From: Chloroflexota bacterium
GTDB lineage: Bacteria; Chloroflexota; Anaerolineae; UBA7937; B3-Chlor
NCBI GenBank assembly: GCA_030613785.1
Contig: JAUWLF010000030.1
Location: 1 to 40,125 of the forward strand
Direction: 5' to 3'
DNA length: 40,125 bases
Of the stretch, positions 25,838 to 33,399 are shown piece by piece. The notes under the pieces were generated by a model. The model ran no database searches. It was not told where the DNA came from and saw nothing but the letters and a program-made list of their open reading frames with translations. The position numbers and the translations under genes are program-made. How positions within the stretch are numbered: the first letter of the stretch is position 1; each line of letters opens with the position of its first letter.

Positions 25838-26718
25838 GCTACTTCTGGCCCCCACACGGTTTCGACGTACTCTTTCAGGGCTTGTTGCCAAGGACGCATG
25901 AGTCGTAGACCCATCAACTGAAGATGGTAGTTGTATCCGGCTTCCATACGTGGCCTAGGCGCTGCCAATGGGAACTCGGCGGAGGAGCATGGGATCAAGC
26001 GACAATCCTTGATCTGGGCATACTCTATGATCTTTTGCGCGATCTCGTAGCGACTACAGTTGGCTCCGCTGTTCACCATGTGATAGGTTCCGTACAGGTC
26101 AGTCTGGATCAACTTCATCATACCATGAGATAGATCCTTGGTGTGCGTCGGCGAACCGAACTTGTCATCAACCACCTTGAGTTCACTATGCTTCCTCGCC
26201 AGATCAATGATCTTGGCCACGAATTTCTTGTCCTGTTGCCCCCCGCCAAAGAGCCAGCCTGCACGGACTATGTAGTATCGCTGCAAGAAATCCCGAAGCA
26301 TCAATTCCCCCTGATACTTGGCCCTGCTGTAGTGGCTCTGAGGATTGGGCTGGTCGAACTCGGTGTAGGGCTCGCACTTCGTGCCGTCGAAGATGGCGAG
26401 AGTACTGACGTAGACCATTATCGCTTCCACTCGTTGGCAGGCCAGCGCAACGTTCTTGGTGCCGAGGGCATTGATACGATAGGCCGCGTCAGGCTCTCTC
26501 TCGCCCTGATCGACATCGGTCAGTCCTGCAAGGTGGACGACTATAGCTGGTCGCACTTCTTCCAATGTTTGGAGGACGGAGCCCGCGTCTTGGACATCCA
26601 TCTCCTCGATATCGGTAGGGATAACCTGATACTTCTCAGCGAAGATTGGACACAGGTCGGCGCCCAGCATCCCTTTCGCGCCGGTGACTAGGACCTTTTG
26701 CTCGGATGACCTCGACAC
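25834..26718 (-). CDS. RmlD-like NAD(P)-dependent sugar-nucleotide reductase
   Basis: This short-chain dehydrogenase/reductase of the extended type has 294 residues and resembles dTDP-4-dehydrorhamnose reductase. The nucleotide-binding motif is VLVTGAKGMLGADL, followed by VVHLAGLTDVDQGE, the catalytic Tyr-Lys in HYSRAKYQGE, then VRAGWLFGG and FGSPTHTKDLSHGMMKL. The other dTDP-rhamnose genes (rmlA, B and C) are absent from the window, so the exact substrate is open. The start is GTG at 26718; its ribosome site lies in an uninterrupted run of nine G (26734-26726) seven bases before it. Downstream it overlaps the GT4 start as GTGA. Confidence 0.83.
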   Translation of the reverse strand: MSRSSEQKVLVTGAKGMLGADLCPIFAEKYQVIPTDIEEMDVQDAGSVLQTLEEVRPAIVVHLAGLTDVDQGEREPDAAYRINALGTKNVALACQRVEAIMVYVSTLAIFDGTKCEPYTEFDQPNPQSHYSRAKYQGELMLRDFLQRYYIVRAGWLFGGGQQDKKFVAKIIDLARKHSELKVVDDKFGSPTHTKDLSHGMMKLIQTDLYGTYHMVNSGANCSRYEIAQKIIEYAQIKDCRLIPCSSAEFPLAAPRPRMEAGYNYHLQLMGLRLMRPWQQALKEYVETVWGPEVA

Positions 26719-26725
26719 CTGGTTA

Positions 26726-26734
26726 CCCCCCCCC
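26726..26734 (-). promoter_or_regulatory. G9 homopolymer serving as ribosome binding site
   Basis: The plus strand shows nine C in a row directly after the TAA (26737-26735) of the upstream GT4 gene. On the coding strand this G9 run ends 7 bases before the GTG start at 26718 and is the only Shine-Dalgarno-like sequence there. It is the longest homopolymer I saw in the window. Confidence 0.6.
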
Positions 26735-27949
26735 TTAGAGGAATCTCTCGTAAGCTTGCATCACACGCTCATAGTGCGTTTCAGCATCGTATTCGCGCTC
26801 GATCTTCGCCCTCGCTCGTTTGCCCATGCTCGCCAACTGTTGTCTATTGAGGAGCAGGTATCGTATCTTCTCGACCAAGTCAACGACACTGCCAGGCTCG
26901 AAAAGCAGCCCATTCACCCCTGGCTCTATCAGTTCTGGCATACCCCCAATGTTGGCCGCCAACACGGGCGTTCCCAGGGCAAATGACTCCAGAATAGCGT
27001 ACGGCATATTCTCATACCATTCCGAGGGTGTCACGGTGAACATGGCGTTCGCAATGAGTGATTTGAGTTCAGGGCCTGATTGGTAGCCCAGGAAAGAAAC
27101 GTTTTGTATACTCTCTTCTTTGGCACGGGCTTCCAGTTGCTCCCTCAACTCACCCTCGCCGACGATGTAGAGCAGTGATTCCTGCACCGACCGCATGGCC
27201 TCCAAGAGTGTGGAGACACCCTTAAAGGAAACCAGCCGCCCGACGAACAGAAAATAGCCATCGCTAGTGTAACTGGGCACGTACCGATTTGTGTCCACAA
27301 AATTCGGTATCCAGATGATTCGCTCTGGGGAGAAGCCGTACTCTATCATCTTCTCTCTTAGAAAGTCGCTGGGTGAGATGAACAGATCCACTTTGTCATA
27401 TATGCCGATCAGTTGGTGGAAGTACATCTCCACGCAATTGAGAAGACTTGCGGACAGGGAGCCTCTATTGCATCTATGTAGCGCCGCGTTGTAGTAGTGG
27501 TGTCCCTTGCATCTTTCACAAACTTGGCCCTGTGTGAAGAAGCTGTAGGTAGGACACCCAAACTTGTAATCGTGGACAGTCTGGACCACGGGTAACCCAT
27601 GCTTCTTGAGGGAGTCAAGGATCGAAGGAGATAACTGGTGAGCGATGTTGTGCAGGTGGGCTATCTCAGGTCTCGTATCCTCTATTAGCAGCTCAATCCT
27701 TCTTCTGGCCTGCCGGGAATACAGTACTCGCAGGGCCATGCTCGGTAGGTTCCTCCTCCCGCCGTTGTTAAAGAACTCGACGTTTTCAACGAAATACCTG
27801 GCGTACGTGGTCGCTTGGTTCCTCTCATGCTGCATGGAGAAGTACACAATCTCATGGCCTTTCTTCTCCAAGAGCTCTGACCATTCCAGGTACAGTCGGT
27901 CGGCGCCTCCTTTTACGTAGTGGAACTTGTTTACCGATAAGACCTTCAA
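26735..27949 (-). CDS. Glycosyltransferase family 4
   Basis: The product has 404 residues. The N-terminus KVLSVNKFHYVKGGADRLYL and EIAHLHNIAHQLSPSI fit the GT4 subfamily often found in exopolysaccharide loci. A cysteine cluster between the strands (CPTYSF, CERCKGHHYY, LHRCNRG) is characteristic of that subfamily and may bind a metal. The C-terminal domain has YFLFVGRLVSFKGVSTLLEA and an intact EX7E in SEWYENMPYAILESFALGTPV. The start is TTG at 27949, sharing TTGA with the end of the polymerase gene, with GGTGGGAAG directly before it. It ends just before the G9 run ahead of the reductase gene. Confidence 0.88.
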   Translation of the reverse strand: MKVLSVNKFHYVKGGADRLYLEWSELLEKKGHEIVYFSMQHERNQATTYARYFVENVEFFNNGGRRNLPSMALRVLYSRQARRRIELLIEDTRPEIAHLHNIAHQLSPSILDSLKKHGLPVVQTVHDYKFGCPTYSFFTQGQVCERCKGHHYYNAALHRCNRGSLSASLLNCVEMYFHQLIGIYDKVDLFISPSDFLREKMIEYGFSPERIIWIPNFVDTNRYVPSYTSDGYFLFVGRLVSFKGVSTLLEAMRSVQESLLYIVGEGELREQLEARAKEESIQNVSFLGYQSGPELKSLIANAMFTVTPSEWYENMPYAILESFALGTPVLAANIGGMPELIEPGVNGLLFEPGSVVDLVEKIRYLLLNRQQLASMGKRARAKIEREYDAETHYERVMQAYERFL

Positions 27950-29616
27950 CTTCCCACCACCGTCAGCCGCGAGCTAGAGTCCAGTCCCTCATGGTCGCCA
28001 CGGACTGGCGAGGCAAGAGAATACGTGTCTCCAGCCCTCAGGCGAATCCAATACGTAGTCAGTATTCCCCCAAACAACCAGAGATACATACTGACGGCTC
28101 GCAGGCTTAGGACAAAGGTGCTGAAATTGCCCACGATGATGGCTGTCACAAAAGCCAGGTATCCCAAGGATAGTCCCTTGACGAAACGATCGTCGCACCT
28201 CCTCAAACAGTAGAGGCTGGTCCTCACGAGTTCGACGATGATCCAGAGATAGGCGGCAAGACCTAGCACTCCTACCTGGGCCAAGATGGCAACCCATCCG
28301 ACATCGTGAAGAAACCTCAGAGAGGCTGTGCGACCCACATCAGTGACGTCGAGCCAATCCTCATGAGAGTAGTCAGGGAACAGCCCGGGGCTATTCGTGC
28401 CACCTCCCGTGGCCATGGACCCGATCGTGCCCGGCCCGAGGCCCAACCATGTATAGTCTCGCAGAACTATGGGCGAAACCTTGGCAAGAATGAAGAGCCT
28501 TCCTCTCGTCAACAGCACACTTATGTAGTCAGGTGAGAATGTGGCCGTGAACCTCTCCGCGACAGATGCTTCTTCGGTGCGAGCCACGCTCCAATCCTCC
28601 AGTGCAACCCAAGACAACATCAGAACCGCCGCCAGCAGGGGAATGACGAGGGCCAAGAAGAGGATTCGCTTTCGACCAGACGCAAGGAGTGCTATCAGCC
28701 CACCTACATACAGGGCCAGCCAAGATGTGCGGGAGAAGCTCAGCACCATGGCTGCTCCCATCAGCGAGGCGAAGGCCACGAAGGCTAGTGTTTTTCGCGA
28801 CCCCAGTCTGGTCCTCAAAGCCAGGTAGAGTCCCAGACCGAGGAGACAGAAAAGGGCTAGGAAAAACCCGAAGCGGCTGTACCTACCGAGAGTACCGAAG
28901 ATGCGCGTGCCTCCACTCAGAATCTGAGTGAACCCCTGGCGCACCACGACGCTTCCTACGGTGACCTCCTCCGGTGCCAAGAAAAGGCTGAACCGATTGC
29001 CGAGAACCGCTTGCAAGAGGCCGATGCTCGCCTCCGCTGTCGCGGCAACTAGCAGCGCAACAGTCAAGAGCTTCGCAAATCTGTCGGTCAGCTCCGCATT
29101 GACGACGAGATAATAGAGGATGATGTAGCGAGCGAACTCGCGGATTCCGAGGATCCAGACTGGAATAGGGACATCACCAGCCGCGGCCGAAAACGCCGAA
29201 AGCAGCAGGAAAAGGACCACGGGGAGGTCAATCGGGGTCTTCTTCCATGGTATCCCTCTTCCCATGTTTTGTAGTAGCAACCACATCAGCAGCAGGAGAA
29301 TGAGAGCCTCCGGAGCAAAGCGAAGAGCGCTCGCCAAGGAAGTGGGCATCCACTTGAGAATGAACTCCTCGAAGGGGGTATAGATAGCTATCAGCAGGAC
29401 TACCACGTGGACGTTGCGAATGGCCCACGGCAGGGCCAGGAGGCCAAGCACGACGAACAGGGCTACGGCGGGCTCAACGGCCGCGGTCAGTCCTATGAGA
29501 AACCCACACGCGACAAGACATCCCCACACGAGCAGGCGCTCGATCGGCCTCATCTTGCCCAACGCATTCATGGATGGGAGATGGGGATTGTGCGGATGTG
29601 ATCCCTCGTTTTCCAA
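27946..29616 (-). CDS. O-antigen ligase/polymerase-like membrane protein
   Basis: The protein has 556 residues and about 12 helices, with a larger extracytoplasmic loop near residues 370-440 containing GLGPGTIGSMATGGG and FLHDVGWVAILAQVGVLGL. Before this lie FSRTSWLALYVGGLIALL and a Wzy/WaaL-type tract. It belongs to the same broad superfamily as the product at 9815 but is longer and clearly different in sequence. It would act outside the membrane on lipid-linked glycan. The frame starts with TTG at 29616 (weak AGAGAG site); an ATG at 29571, 15 codons in, is an alternative. It overlaps the downstream GT4 by 4 bases. The upstream AP-superfamily gene ends 59 bases before it, so co-transcription is likely. 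Confidence 0.83.
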   Translation of the reverse strand: MENEGSHPHNPHLPSMNALGKMRPIERLLVWGCLVACGFLIGLTAAVEPAVALFVVLGLLALPWAIRNVHVVVLLIAIYTPFEEFILKWMPTSLASALRFAPEALILLLLMWLLLQNMGRGIPWKKTPIDLPVVLFLLLSAFSAAAGDVPIPVWILGIREFARYIILYYLVVNAELTDRFAKLLTVALLVAATAEASIGLLQAVLGNRFSLFLAPEEVTVGSVVVRQGFTQILSGGTRIFGTLGRYSRFGFFLALFCLLGLGLYLALRTRLGSRKTLAFVAFASLMGAAMVLSFSRTSWLALYVGGLIALLASGRKRILFLALVIPLLAAVLMLSWVALEDWSVARTEEASVAERFTATFSPDYISVLLTRGRLFILAKVSPIVLRDYTWLGLGPGTIGSMATGGGTNSPGLFPDYSHEDWLDVTDVGRTASLRFLHDVGWVAILAQVGVLGLAAYLWIIVELVRTSLYCLRRCDDRFVKGLSLGYLAFVTAIIVGNFSTFVLSLRAVSMYLWLFGGILTTYWIRLRAGDTYSLASPVRGDHEGLDSSSRLTVVGS

Positions 29617-29675
29617 CTCGCTACTCTCTATCGCTGCCGCACAAGGTCGGATCCATCGCCCTCGTCAACGCAGTG

Positions 29676-31388
29676 TCACTGAAGGTACCCGAGACCTTTC
29701 AATCTGTCGCGCACCGCCTCGCTCTCCTCGTCCGAGTATCCTTCCCCAGGCGGAGGAGCATCCTTCGGAGCCGTGGACCCATCATCAACATGCCGAACCG
29801 GGTGGGAATCTACGTATTCTTCCTTAAGTGCCTCGGTCAACACCCGACCGTCCATGCTTTTGGGCACGGCTACTCCCAGCAGATACAGAATGGTCGGGGC
29901 GAGATCGATAAGCTGGGCGGCCTCGATTCTCTGTCCCTTGTGGACGTTCCTGCCACGAAGGAAGAATACGCCGTGTAGTCTGTGAACCCCACTCATGGCT
30001 TGATCTTGGAGGTCATGAATGGTGATGGTGTCGCCGAAAACGGAGTTCTCCACCGCTCCAAAGCGCTGGCGGCAATCGTATTCGTAGTTCCTCCATTCCA
30101 CTATGAGATCGGGGGCCTCAGAGAGGTGTCCGCCGCTGTAGAGCTCTTCCTTGCGGTACACCTTCTCGACCACGCGATCCTTAGTGACAGGATCCCTGAG
30201 GCTCTCCAGGCTCGCGATGATCTGGTCCAGTACTTCCCGGGCTTGCTGGCCAGGTTCCACGATACCTTGAGGCTCTCGTCCCTTGAGATTCAGATACATG
30301 TTCCCATAAGATCCCAGGCAGAAAGCCTTGGTCCGGGACCAATCGATGAGGGAGGAAAGCATGAACCCCTCTATTGAATCTCGCACCCCCGGCAAGCTAC
30401 GTTTCAACCACCCGCGACCACGCTGAGGCATGTGTCTCTTGGCGAGCACGAGAGATCTCATCAAGACTGATCTGGTCACGCGCCTGCTCACTGATGCGAA
30501 GGCAGATCCTTGCGCTTTCTGGCGCGGTACCAACCAGCCTTGCTCTTCCAACCACCTGTTCATGTAGACCGCCCGTTTGACAGGGCCGGCGCCGTGATCT
30601 GACATGATCATGATCGTGGTATCTTCGTCTATGTCCTCAAGAAGCTCGCCAAGCATGTCATCTATGTGCTTGTAGACCTCATAGATGATACTACCGTACT
30701 CGGTGTCCTCAGGGCTGGGTGTGTCCGAGTTGAGTCCTTCCATGTTCTGCCAGAAGACGTGCTGGGACATGTCAGTAGCACTGTAGACCACCATCAGGCA
30801 ATCCCAGGGCTTGTTCTCGCGCAAGTAGTTGAAGACCTTGGTCCTGGTTGTCACCATCGAGCGGAAGCCCTCGGCCCACTCATCCAGATTGTTTCCGCTG
30901 ACTGCGATGATGTACTCCCCTGTGTTGTTCCTGATCTCTTGATACAGATCCTGAGGATAGGTGAAAGGACTGCCCAATCCAGGAGTGTCTATCCCGGAGA
31001 TAAGGAACCCGTTCACGCGCCGTGGGGGATAGATCATCGGTATGTTTATGACCCCGACTTGCTTGCCGTTTTCGCTGAGCAATGTCCAGAGAGTCTTGCG
31101 CTGCAGGTTGCCAGCGTACACCAACTCGACATCATAGCTATTGGGTTTGCGCCTGATGAAGTCGTAGATGCCGTGCTTGCCGGGGTTCATGCCGGTCATG
31201 AACGAAATCCAGGCGGGAGCGGTGAGGGGCTGAATGGTGGAGCGGAGCTTTCCAATGGTCCCTTCCTGAATCATGCACTGGAGAGAGGGCAGCTTTCCTT
31301 CAGTTGCCCAAGGAAGAATCAGGTCAAATGTGGCTCCATCCAGACCGATTACTATTAGCTTCTGACTGTTTCGCTCTTCTTGCTTCAC
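29676..31388 (-). CDS. AP-superfamily phosphohydrolase/phosphodiesterase, paralogue 2
   Basis: The product has 570 residues with no signal peptide. The catalytic set is complete: VIGLDGATFD (Asp17), LTAPAWISFMTG (Thr about 56) with NPGKHG, YSATDMSQHVFW, IMSDHGAGPVK, and GVHRLHGVFFLRG near the C-terminus. The tail is RDRLKGLGYLQ. It is a paralogue of the genes at 6787, 31447, 33400 and 35103. The start is GTG at 31388 after AAGAGAGC, 58 bases from the preceding gene's stop, without a promoter in the gap. It sits just upstream of the polymerase gene at 27946. The substrate is unknown; the family includes enzymes cleaving phosphomonoesters and diesters. Confidence 0.85.
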   Translation of the reverse strand: MKQEERNSQKLIVIGLDGATFDLILPWATEGKLPSLQCMIQEGTIGKLRSTIQPLTAPAWISFMTGMNPGKHGIYDFIRRKPNSYDVELVYAGNLQRKTLWTLLSENGKQVGVINIPMIYPPRRVNGFLISGIDTPGLGSPFTYPQDLYQEIRNNTGEYIIAVSGNNLDEWAEGFRSMVTTRTKVFNYLRENKPWDCLMVVYSATDMSQHVFWQNMEGLNSDTPSPEDTEYGSIIYEVYKHIDDMLGELLEDIDEDTTIMIMSDHGAGPVKRAVYMNRWLEEQGWLVPRQKAQGSAFASVSRRVTRSVLMRSLVLAKRHMPQRGRGWLKRSLPGVRDSIEGFMLSSLIDWSRTKAFCLGSYGNMYLNLKGREPQGIVEPGQQAREVLDQIIASLESLRDPVTKDRVVEKVYRKEELYSGGHLSEAPDLIVEWRNYEYDCRQRFGAVENSVFGDTITIHDLQDQAMSGVHRLHGVFFLRGRNVHKGQRIEAAQLIDLAPTILYLLGVAVPKSMDGRVLTEALKEEYVDSHPVRHVDDGSTAPKDAPPPGEGYSDEESEAVRDRLKGLGYLQ

Positions 31389-31446
31389 GATTGCTCTCTT
31401 ACAACTGGGAGGCGATAGTCCTGCTTCATACTGGGCTCGCTCGGCA

Positions 31447-33129
31447 TCAGTCGATGTAGCCCAGTCCTCGCAGGGCTTCCCTTATCTGTTCCTCCTCTTC
31501 CTCATCTATCTGTTCCTCCTCTTCCTCATCTACGTACGTCTCCGCTTCTTCGGGCTTTTCTCCCTCAGCCTTGTGGTAGATAGTAACAGGGCGCGCTGCC
31601 AGCAAGGCAGGGTCCAGGGCTTCCGTAAGCACTCTACCATCCATCTCGGCCGGTATCGGCAGGTCGAGGAGATACATGATCGTCGGCGCTGGATCCACGA
31701 TTGACGCGCCTTCTATGGCCAGGTTCTCCCGCACATCCTTGCCCCACATGATGAGCGTCCCATTCATCCGGTGTTGTCCGCTCCAGGTGTTGAGGGTGTA
31801 CTTCTCTATGGGGGTGGTCACGGGCCCGACCGGACTGGGCCCCCCGGCGTAGTCGTGATCATAGAAAACGACGATATCGGGGGCGTTGTGCAAAAACGGA
31901 CCCGAATACTCCTCCTCTTTCTTGAAAGCCTTTCTGACAATCGGTTCGCCCGAAGTCGGATCAACCAATCCTTTCAGCTCCGCAATGATCTGGTCGCGCA
32001 ATTCCTCGTACTCAGCACCGGGTTCCACGATTCCTTGGGGTTGCCGCCCCTTGAGGTTGACCTCAATGCCCTCCACGAAGAAAAACATCGGCACGCGATA
32101 TGCTTTGGTCTGGGACCAACGAATCGCTGACGTGGCGTGCAGGCCTGAGGAGATGCCCGCTTTCACAGGGCTGGGAAATCTACGCTTCACGAAGTCACGA
32201 GCCCACGGCGCCTTCATCCGAGCATACTCAAGAATAGTTCTGATTCCCTTGGCCCCAGTGGTTGCCAGTCCCCCCCTGATCTCCAACCAGCCTTTGCTTC
32301 TCAGCCAGGAGTTCGTGTGGAGGTAGCGTGTCGGATGCACTCCAGACCCGTGATCGGACATGATGATAATGGTTGTGTCGTCGTCTGCTTGCTCCACCAG
32401 CCTGCCCACCGCCTCATCAGCCAGTACGTACTGGTCACGCAACACCGTACCGTAGACCTGCGCGCCCTCGGGGTCGTAGGCTGGGTAGTCCGGATCCGTG
32501 TATTTCCTGAAGAAGTGATTCGCCATATCGGTGTTGGTGAAGACCACCATGAAGAGATCGTATTGCTCTTCCTGCATCAACTCCACACAGTACGTGGTGA
32601 GTTGCTCGACCATATGAGTGGCCGAGCGAACACGCTCCTGGTCAGAATGCCGGAAGAACTCGGAGGTGATGTTGATATTGGAGAACCTGTTTGACATCTC
32701 TGGTGGATAGGCATAGGCCGTCTGCAGGTTGGGGGTGGGGTAACCGGATAGCATGATTCCGTTCACTGGAAAAGGGGGAAAAGTCATGGGGACTGCTAGA
32801 GCGGCCACACGGAGCCCTGCGTCGCTGACCAGCTTGAAGATTGTGTCATTGGCGAAACGCGTCGATGTGACGAGAGTCTCATCGTAGCAGGTGTACCTGG
32901 CCAGATCCAAAGTGCGGAAGTGAAAGACACCGTGGTTGGCAGGGTTCTTGCCGGTCATGAACGAGATCCAAGCTGGTCCAGTGACGGGAGGAACAGTGGA
33001 GCGCAGTTCGCCGCTCACTCCTTCTCGCATCAAGCGCCCCAGGTGGGGCAGTCTACCCTCGTGCACCCAAGGTCGGATCAGATCCATGGTGGCCCCGTCC
33101 AATCCGATGACGATTACCCTCCTACTCAC
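31447..33129 (-). CDS. AP-superfamily phosphohydrolase/phosphodiesterase, paralogue 3
   Basis: The product has 560 residues from the GTG at 33129. That start has GGAGGA 7 bases before it and gives MSRRVIVIGLDGATMD like its relatives; a frame back to 33198 would begin inside the -10 box at 33198-33203 and is rejected. Catalytic motifs are Asp11, VTGPAWISFMTG (Thr about 50) with NPANHG (Lys replaced by Asn), NTDMANHFF, IMSDHGSGVHP and GQHRMNGTLIMWG. The C-terminus is very acidic because a 24-base unit is tandemly duplicated (31483-31530), giving two EEEEEQI blocks before EALRGLGYID. It is the first gene of the unit driven by the promoter at 33198-33226. Confidence 0.85.
   Translation of the reverse strand: MSRRVIVIGLDGATMDLIRPWVHEGRLPHLGRLMREGVSGELRSTVPPVTGPAWISFMTGKNPANHGVFHFRTLDLARYTCYDETLVTSTRFANDTIFKLVSDAGLRVAALAVPMTFPPFPVNGIMLSGYPTPNLQTAYAYPPEMSNRFSNINITSEFFRHSDQERVRSATHMVEQLTTYCVELMQEEQYDLFMVVFTNTDMANHFFRKYTDPDYPAYDPEGAQVYGTVLRDQYVLADEAVGRLVEQADDDTTIIIMSDHGSGVHPTRYLHTNSWLRSKGWLEIRGGLATTGAKGIRTILEYARMKAPWARDFVKRRFPSPVKAGISSGLHATSAIRWSQTKAYRVPMFFFVEGIEVNLKGRQPQGIVEPGAEYEELRDQIIAELKGLVDPTSGEPIVRKAFKKEEEYSGPFLHNAPDIVVFYDHDYAGGPSPVGPVTTPIEKYTLNTWSGQHRMNGTLIMWGKDVRENLAIEGASIVDPAPTIMYLLDLPIPAEMDGRVLTEALDPALLAARPVTIYHKAEGEKPEEAETYVDEEEEEQIDEEEEEQIREALRGLGYID
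31483..31530. repeat. Perfect tandem duplication of a 24-base unit
   Basis: Two identical 24-base copies lie head to tail inside the 3' end of paralogue 3. They keep the frame and duplicate an eight-residue acidic block of Glu, Gln, Ile and Asp just before the GLGY tail. Confidence 0.9.
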
Positions 33130-33197
33130 TATGCGTTCCTCCGCTGAGGGGTGTTGGCATGCCCTGCTCCTTGTCGGCCGAAGTCCTTGCCTGCCCA

Positions 33198-33226
33198 ATT
33201 ATAGCTGTGGCTCGGTAGTCTGACAA
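33198..33226 (-). promoter_or_regulatory. Sigma70-type promoter for the 33129-to-23293 unit
   Basis: On the minus strand TTGTCA (33226-33221), a 17-base spacer and TATAAT (33203-33198) match consensus at 5 and 6 of 6 bases. The expected start near 33191 gives a leader of about 62 bases before the GTG at 33129. Tight gene spacing suggests it reads at least through 23293. Confidence 0.85.
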
Positions 33227-33325
33227 GCAGAAACCGGCCACCAGCGCGAGTTGAGGCCTGCCAGCCGTTGATGGGGGACGTCTTCGGCGCCGCTCCGCGC
33301 AATACTTCAGTGATGGAGATTCCCT

Positions 33326-33389
33326 GAGTGGTCTCCAGGGTGCGGATGACGTGTGATCAGGGGTCACCGGCATGAGGCAGAGACCACTC
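33326..33389 (-). other. Long-loop 10-base inverted repeat after paralogue 4
   Basis: GAGTGGTCTC at 33326-33335 and its exact complement at 33380-33389 are separated by 44 bases. It begins 11 bases after the stop of the gene at 33400. It may end or stabilise that transcript, but the arm is not followed by a T run, so a standard terminator is not supported. Confidence 0.4.
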
Positions 33390-33399
33390 GTCGGCCGAA

